9,449 nt of DNA from Alphaproteobacteria bacterium UBA998. Lineage in GTDB: Bacteria > Pseudomonadota > Alphaproteobacteria > Rickettsiales > UBA998. Under the pieces are notes generated by a model. It was not told the origin of the DNA, made no database searches, and was given only the letters and a program-made list of their open reading frames with translations. How positions within the stretch are numbered: position 1 is the stretch's first letter; the number at the start of each line of letters is the position of its first letter. Made by a program: the position numbers and the translations under genes. The DNA is taken from contig DBAY01000053.1 of assembly GCA_002291925.1 (NCBI GenBank), forward strand, positions 1-9,449, read 5' to 3'. Shown here piece by piece: positions 5,289 to 9,449 of the stretch.

Positions 5289-7964
5289 CTAGGCCGCCTT
5301 TGTCAAATTGCTCATGACATACTGCAGGATGCCGCCATGGTTGTAATAGGCAAGCTCATCGAGTGTGTCTATTCTGCAAAGGAGTTGCGTCTTTTGCACC
5401 GCACCATCCTTGCGTTTGATTTCCATCGTCACCTGCATGCGCGGCTTGATGTCCTCCAGCCCGAACAGGCTGATTTCTTCGGAGCCGTCCAGTTTCAGGG
5501 ACTTGCGGTCTTCACCGTTCTGGAATACCAGCGGCAGGATGCCCATGCCAACCAGGTTGGAGCGGTGGATACGCTCGAAACTCTCGGCCACCACGGCTTT
5601 CACGCCGAGCAGTCGCGTGCCCTTGGCCGCCCAGTCGCGCGAGGAGCCGGTGCCGTATTCCTTGCCTGCGATGACTACCAGCGGGGTGCCTTCGGCCTGA
5701 TAGCGCATGGCGGCATCGTAAATGGCCATTTTCTCGCCATTGTAGAGCGTGTTGCCGCCTTCCTCGCCGCCCAGCATCTCGTTCTTAATGCGGATATTGG
5801 CGAAGGTGCCGCGCATCATGATTTCATGGTTGCCGCGGCGCGCGCCGTAGGAGTTGAAGTCCTTCTTCTCGACGCCATGCGCCTTGAGGTAGACGCCCGC
5901 CGGGCTCTTCTCGGCGATGTTGCCTGCCGGGGAGATGTGGTCGGTGGTGATGGAATCGCCCAGCAGCGCAAGGATGCGCGCGCCGGTGATGTTGCCGCCG
6001 GTTTTGGCTGCCTCGCCGCTGAAGAAGGGCGGGTTTTGCACGTAGGTGGAGTCATTGTCCCACGTGTAGGTCTTGCCCTGCGCGGTGGCGATGCCCTGCC
6101 AGAGCTTGTCGCCGGTGAACACGTCGGCATAGCGCTTCTTGAACGCTTGCGCGGTGACGGATTGGGTAATGACCGCCTGGATTTCCTGCGCGGTGGGCCA
6201 GATGTCCTTCAGGTAGACGGGCTGACCATCCTTATCCGTGCCGAGAGGGTCTTTCGTCAGGTCGATGGAGAGTGACCCGGCGATGGCGTAGGCGACCACA
6301 AGCGGCGGGGAGGCGAGGTAGTTCGCCTTCACCAGCGGATGCACGCGGCCTTCGAAGTTCCGGTTGCCGGAGATGACGGAGGACACGACGAGGTTATCCT
6401 TCTTGATGGCCTCTTCGATCGGATCGAGCAGCGGGCCGGAGTTGCCGATGCAGGTCGTGCAACCATAGCCGACGAGGTTAAAGCCCAGCGCGTCGAGATC
6501 TTCCTGAAGTTTGGATGTCGCCAGATATTCCGTCACCACCTGCGAGCCGGGGGCCAGCGAGGTTTTCACCCACGGCTTCACGGTGAGGCCTTTCTCGCGC
6601 GCCTTGCGGGCCACCAGACCGGCACCAATCAGCACGGAGGGGTTGGAGGTGTTGGTGCAGCTCGTGATGGCCGCAATCACCACGTCGCCATGGCCGACGT
6701 CGAACTTCGTGCCCGCGACCGGGGTGCGCGTGTTGCGAGGCGTGCCGCCGGTATTGAGGGAGGCGAAGCCGTCCTCGAAGGATTTGACGGCGTCGGAGAG
6801 CACAATCTTGTCCTGCGGGCGCTTCGGGCCGGCGATGCACGGTTGCACATCGGCCAGATCGAGCGACAATGTGTCGGAATAGACGGTGCCGGTGCCGTCG
6901 CCCTCACGCCACATGCCTTGCGCCTTGGCGTAGGCTTCCACCAGCGGGGTCATGTCCTCGCGGCCGGTGAGGTTGAGGTAATTCAGCGTTTCGCCGTCGA
7001 TCGGGAAGATGCCGCAGGTCGCGCCATATTCCGGGGCCATGTTGGCGATGGTGGCGCGATCGGCGAGCGTCAGATTGCCGAGGCCTTCGCCGTAGAATTC
7101 CACGAACTTGCCCACCACGCCTTTCTTGCGGAGCATGTTGGTGACAGTGAGCACGAGGTCGGTGGCGGTGGTGCCTTCCTTCATCTTGCCCGTCAGCTTG
7201 AAGCCGACGACGTCCGGAATCACCATCGAAACCGGCTGGCCGAGCATGGCCGCTTCGGCCTCAATGCCCCCCACGCCCCAGCCTAGCACGGCAAGGCCGT
7301 TGACCATGGTGGTGTGCGAATCGGTGCCGACCAGCGTATCCGGGTAGGCCACGGTTTCGCCGTTCTCTTCTTTCGTCCACACCACCTTGGCAAGGTATTC
7401 GAGGTTCACTTGATGGCAGATGCCGGTGCCGGGCGGCACGACGCGGAAATTGTTGAACGCCTTCTGGCCCCAGCGCAGGAACGCATAACGCTCGCCGTTA
7501 CGCTCCATCTCGAGGGAGACATTTTCTTCAAAGGATTTCGAGGTGCCGTATTTGTCCACCTGCACCGAGTGGTCGATGACGAGATCGACGGGCGATAAGG
7601 GGTTGATGACGTCCGGGTTCTTGTTCTTGCGGGCCACGGCGTCGCGCATGGCGGCGAGGTCCACCACGGCAGGCACGCCGGTGAAGTCCTGCATCAGCAC
7701 GCGGGCCGGGCGGTAGGCGATCTCATGCGTCGAGGTGCCGGACTTCATCCATGCAGCAAAGGCTTCGATATCGGCCTTGGTCACGGAGACGCCGTTTTCA
7801 TAACGCAGCAGGTTCTCCAGCAGGATTTTCATGGAGAAGGGCATCTTCGCAAGGTCAAAACCCAGCTTCGCCGCCGCCTTCGGCAACGAATAGTAGGTAT
7901 AAGTCTTTCCTCCGGCTTGCAGCGTGGATTTGCTCTGGAAGCTGTCGAGGCTCTTGTCCTGCAT
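5289..7964 (-). CDS. acnA: Aconitate hydratase A (TCA cycle)
   Basis: Aconitase of the AcnA/IRP1 type. It isomerises citrate to isocitrate via cis-aconitate using a [4Fe-4S] cluster, in the cytoplasm. From the start chosen here it has 891 residues, the usual length. The cluster ligands are C436 (in TSCTNTSN), C502 and C505 (in GYGCTTCIGNSGPL). Other hallmarks are GTDSHTTMVNGLAVLGWGVG near residue 215 and the C-terminal swivel domain with AGKEYGTGSSRDWAAKGTRL. The open frame extends 16 codons further to 8012, but the ATG at 7964 is preferred: it has AAGGG upstream, it gives cysteine positions one off those of E. coli AcnA, and the predicted promoter would start transcription downstream of 8012. 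A 122-residue orphan follows after 34 bases. IRP1-like RNA binding by the apo-enzyme is known in the family and not testable here. Confidence 0.97.
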   Translation of the reverse strand: MQDKSLDSFQSKSTLQAGGKTYTYYSLPKAAAKLGFDLAKMPFSMKILLENLLRYENGVSVTKADIEAFAAWMKSGTSTHEIAYRPARVLMQDFTGVPAVVDLAAMRDAVARKNKNPDVINPLSPVDLVIDHSVQVDKYGTSKSFEENVSLEMERNGERYAFLRWGQKAFNNFRVVPPGTGICHQVNLEYLAKVVWTKEENGETVAYPDTLVGTDSHTTMVNGLAVLGWGVGGIEAEAAMLGQPVSMVIPDVVGFKLTGKMKEGTTATDLVLTVTNMLRKKGVVGKFVEFYGEGLGNLTLADRATIANMAPEYGATCGIFPIDGETLNYLNLTGREDMTPLVEAYAKAQGMWREGDGTGTVYSDTLSLDLADVQPCIAGPKRPQDKIVLSDAVKSFEDGFASLNTGGTPRNTRTPVAGTKFDVGHGDVVIAAITSCTNTSNPSVLIGAGLVARKAREKGLTVKPWVKTSLAPGSQVVTEYLATSKLQEDLDALGFNLVGYGCTTCIGNSGPLLDPIEEAIKKDNLVVSSVISGNRNFEGRVHPLVKANYLASPPLVVAYAIAGSLSIDLTKDPLGTDKDGQPVYLKDIWPTAQEIQAVITQSVTAQAFKKRYADVFTGDKLWQGIATAQGKTYTWDNDSTYVQNPPFFSGEAAKTGGNITGARILALLGDSITTDHISPAGNIAEKSPAGVYLKAHGVEKKDFNSYGARRGNHEIMMRGTFANIRIKNEMLGGEEGGNTLYNGEKMAIYDAAMRYQAEGTPLVVIAGKEYGTGSSRDWAAKGTRLLGVKAVVAESFERIHRSNLVGMGILPLVFQNGEDRKSLKLDGSEEISLFGLEDIKPRMQVTMEIKRKDGAVQKTQLLCRIDTLDELAYYNHGGILQYVMSNLTKAA

Positions 7965-7975
7965 GGTGTAAAGAT

Positions 7976-7980
7976 CCCTT
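7976..7980 (-). promoter_or_regulatory. Ribosome binding site deciding the acnA start
   Basis: The minus strand reads AAGGG here, eleven bases before the ATG at 7964. The longer alternative start at 8012 is preceded by TTACCTATATAA, with no Shine-Dalgarno sequence, and lies within the predicted promoter. Confidence 0.6.
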
Positions 7981-7992
7981 ATTTCATTAGGT

Positions 7993-8021
7993 TTGATAGT
8001 GGCTTTGCACATTTATATAGG
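7993..8021 (+). promoter_or_regulatory. Candidate promoter of the ccmA-like gene
   Basis: TTGATA (7993-7998, five of six to TTGACA), a 17-base spacer, then TATAGG (8016-8021, four of six to TATAAT). The leader to the ATG at 8052 would be about 25 bases and contains AAAAGG at 8041-8046. It overlaps the acnA promoter on the other strand, sharing the TATATAG region. Confidence 0.5.
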
Positions 8022-8042
8022 TAACGCATTAAAAAATGCTAA
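8014..8042 (-). promoter_or_regulatory. Candidate promoter of acnA
   Basis: On the minus strand TTAGCA (8042 to 8037, four of six to TTGACA), a 17-base spacer, then TATATA (8019 to 8014, five of six to TATAAT). The predicted start near 8007 gives a leader of about 43 bases to the ATG at 7964 and lies downstream of the alternative ATG at 8012. Confidence 0.55.
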
Positions 8043-8051
8043 AAGGCTATC

Positions 8052-8765
8052 ATGACATCCAGTAACCCAAAAGAAATGCTGTTTGCCTGCCACAATCTTT
8101 GGCTGGAGTTAAATGGTGAACAGATTTTTGCTGGCATTACGCTAACTATAAATGCAGGCAAGATTGTTGCTATCGTAGATAACAACGGTAGTGGGAAGAC
8201 ACTTCTTCTCGAAGTGATCGCTGGCAAGCGAAAGGCAAGCGGCGGAAGGCTGCTGTGGGCAGAAGGTCTAAGGCCTAGAGGAGATCTTCGCTATATTTCC
8301 CAGTGTCCACGGTTTTTCTTTTGGCGCAAAGTTCATCAGCAGCTTTGGCGCTTCTGTGTGAGGCACCTGCCGGAAATGTGTGCAGAATTGAAGTCCGCTC
8401 CGCCTATATCTGCATTTTTGAATCCAGCCATGACCAATTTGCCCTTAACGGCGATGGTTAATTTTTTTGGAATGAGTAGGTATCTCTCTTCACGCATCTA
8501 CAGGTTATCAACAGGGCTGAAGAAACGCCTAGCTTTGGTAGAACTTCTCGTGGCTCCTGCACCTATATGGTTGCTGGATGACCCTTTTGCCTTATTAGAT
8601 GAACACGGGCGCGAGCAACTTAAATGGCTTATGGAAGCTCATTTGCGAAATGGTGGAGGCATTCTGATTACTGCTCACTCTCGTGGCCTATTAGAGGGAG
8701 GCTTACCCAAGGATGCTTGTGTGGAATGGACAGATATGCGGATTTACCCTGAAGAGGCTCGCTAA
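8052..8765 (+). CDS. ccmA: CcmA-like heme exporter ATPase, divergent motifs
   Basis: A 237-residue ABC ATPase laid out like CcmA, the ATP-binding subunit of the CcmABC complex in cytochrome c maturation. Motifs: Walker A as DNNGSGKT (43-50), where the usual first Gly is Asp; LTAMVNFFG (132-140), matching the LTALENL region of CcmA; signature LSTGLKKRLAL (152-162); Walker B IWLLDD (172-177), with Asp replacing the catalytic Glu; D-loop LLDE; and switch His at 209 (LITAHS). About 30 extra residues sit between the Q-loop (about 84) and the helical domain (about 86-130, rich in aromatic and basic residues); E. coli CcmA has 207 residues. AAAAGG five bases before the ATG supports the start. It is AT-richer than acnA. 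Position divergent from acnA fits ccmA, but ccmB does not follow: msrA begins six bases on. It may be a functional but diverged CcmA or one under relaxed selection. Symbol is tentative. Confidence 0.72.
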   Translation: MTSSNPKEMLFACHNLWLELNGEQIFAGITLTINAGKIVAIVDNNGSGKTLLLEVIAGKRKASGGRLLWAEGLRPRGDLRYISQCPRFFFWRKVHQQLWRFCVRHLPEMCAELKSAPPISAFLNPAMTNLPLTAMVNFFGMSRYLSSRIYRLSTGLKKRLALVELLVAPAPIWLLDDPFALLDEHGREQLKWLMEAHLRNGGGILITAHSRGLLEGGLPKDACVEWTDMRIYPEEAR

Positions 8766-8771
8766 CAAGGC

Positions 8772-9401
8772 ATGATTGGAAAAGCTGTAATTGCTCACTA
8801 TTTCCATTTCATGCATTTACTGATCATTGTCGCCTTGTTTTTTGCAAAAGGATCTCTTGCTATGGAATTTACCTCCACCCAACGTGCCATCTTCGCTGGG
8901 GGGTGCTTTTGGTGCACACAAGCTGAGTTTTCTAGTACAGACGGGGTCATCTCCGTTACCTCCGGCTATACGGGCGGGCATGTGCCGAACCCGACTTATG
9001 AGCAGGTGGTGAGCAAGAAAACCGGCCACGCCGAAGCGGTGGAAGTGGTCTATGATCCCGCCAAGGTCAGCTATGAGAAATTGCTCGATATCTATTGGAG
9101 CAACATCGACCCCACCGACGCCGGGGGCCAGTTTGCCGACCGGGGGGATTCCTACCGCACTGTCATTTTCTACACGACCGATGAGCAGAAATCCCAAGCC
9201 GAAGCCTCACGCGAAGCGGTAGGGCAAAAGCTTGGACATACCATCGCCACGAAGATCGAGAAGGCGGGCGAGTTTTATCCGGCGGAGGACTATCATCAGG
9301 ATTATCACCGCAAAAACCCGCTGCGCTATAACGCCTACAAATACGGTTCTGGCCGCGTTGATAAGCTGGAAAAGCTCTGGGGCAAGGAAGCAGCGGAGTA
9401 G
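8772..9401 (+). CDS. msrA: Peptide methionine-(S)-sulfoxide reductase MsrA, possibly exported
   Basis: MsrA reduces methionine-S-sulfoxide in proteins. The catalytic motif is GCFWC (44-48, nucleophile C45). Family blocks follow: SGYTGG (64-69), TGHAEAVEVVYDP (84-96), DPTDAGGQFADRGDSYRT and YPAEDYHQDY (169-178). Only C45 and C48 are present, so no C-terminal resolving cysteine exists and C48 is the only candidate. From 8772 the first 30 residues look like a signal peptide: a hydrophobic core LLIIVALFFA and a cleavable GSLA end, as in exported MsrA. However the ATG at 8862 (MEFTSTQ) has the better ribosome site and would give a cytoplasmic enzyme of 179 residues. The first ATG lies six bases after the ccmA-like stop with AAGG only one base upstream, so it would depend on translational coupling. 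The 5' part is AT-rich like ccmA; from about 8960 the gene is GC-rich. Confidence 0.93.
   Translation: MIGKAVIAHYFHFMHLLIIVALFFAKGSLAMEFTSTQRAIFAGGCFWCTQAEFSSTDGVISVTSGYTGGHVPNPTYEQVVSKKTGHAEAVEVVYDPAKVSYEKLLDIYWSNIDPTDAGGQFADRGDSYRTVIFYTTDEQKSQAEASREAVGQKLGHTIATKIEKAGEFYPAEDYHQDYHRKNPLRYNAYKYGSGRVDKLEKLWGKEAAE
8846..8852 (+). promoter_or_regulatory. Ribosome site for an internal msrA start
   Basis: AAAAGGA lies nine bases before the ATG at 8862, inside the putative signal-peptide coding region. It is the best Shine-Dalgarno match of the three possible msrA starts (8772, 8811, 8862) and would yield the enzyme without the signal sequence. Confidence 0.45.
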
Positions 9402-9416
9402 TTATTTATTCTCGTC

Positions 9417-9444
9417 ATTCCGGGACGCGCAGCGTGCCCGGAAT
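9417..9444. repeat. Palindromic element after msrA
   Basis: ATTCCGGGACGC (9417-9428) pairs with GCGT-G-CCCGGAAT (9432-9444) around a GCA loop, twelve pairs with one bulged G at 9436. Flanks CGTC before and CTCC after suggest that the unit is longer and cut by the window edge. Position 16 bases after the msrA stop lets it act as a terminator-like or mRNA-end hairpin, though no T-run follows within the window. Palindromes of this type are often dispersed in many copies in alphaproteobacterial genomes; a copy number cannot be seen here. Confidence 0.6.
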
Positions 9445-9449
9445 CTCCT

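Noticed and set aside
5253..6275. Plus-strand 340-codon open frame opposite acnA (and 315 codons at 6339-7286)
   Set aside because: Long antisense frames are expected opposite GC-rich codons; acnA is unambiguous across the whole region and these frames carry no recognisable domain.
7965..8012. N-terminal extension of AcnA from the ATG at 8012
   Set aside because: No ribosome site, lies upstream of the predicted transcription start, and would place the cluster cysteines 16 residues later than in the family.
1..9449. CRISPR array, tRNA or rRNA genes, insertion sequence or phage genes
   Set aside because: I saw no regularly spaced repeats, no RNA gene signature, and no transposase, integrase or phage structural protein in any frame.

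Overview
The window looks like chromosomal DNA of a free-living, probably alphaproteobacterial organism. Evidence: housekeeping genes with proteobacterial features (GluQRS, an 891-residue AcnA of the AcnA/IRP1 type, MsrA), an acnA gene divergent from a ccmA-like gene (an arrangement I recall from alphaproteobacteria), mostly GC-rich coding DNA, and a GC-rich ATTCCGGG...CCCGGAAT palindrome at the right edge. The lineage is an inference and cannot be fixed further from sequence alone.

Layout, left to right. Positions 1-187 are AT-rich with no convincing gene. Everything from 188 to 7964 is on the minus strand, so transcription runs right to left: acnA (5289-7964), a 122-residue orphan (4886-5254), two small paralogous membrane proteins (191 aa at 4234-4809; 172 aa at 3590-4108), a 548-residue soluble orphan (1780-3426), a two-CBS-domain protein (1114-1680) and gluQ (188-1087). 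On the plus strand, an AT-richer, degenerate ccmA-like ATPase gene (8052-8765) is followed six bases later by msrA (8772-9401). The window ends in a palindromic element.

The most interesting part is 3427-4863. Each of the three orphan genes (191, 172 and 548 aa) is preceded by a 19-base element resembling a PhoB box, two half-sites related to TGTCATAAAAC / CGTCATAG at 11-base spacing. In all three, exactly eight bases separate the box from a TANNCT hexamer suited to be the -10 element. The 172-aa gene ends in a clear intrinsic terminator, so these are separate transcription units sharing one signal, rather than an operon. This suggests a small phosphate-starvation regulon: two paralogous glycine-rich membrane proteins with a common RPVVGxHTAxL motif, and one large charged, helical protein with a disordered tail. 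None belongs to a family I recognise.

The remainder is mostly housekeeping: tRNA queuosine modification (gluQ), the TCA cycle (acnA) and methionine sulfoxide repair (msrA). Second-look points there are the divergent, overlapping acnA/ccmA promoters, the non-canonical nucleotide-binding motifs of the ccmA-like protein, which is not followed by ccmB, and a choice of starts in msrA that decides between an exported and a cytoplasmic enzyme.
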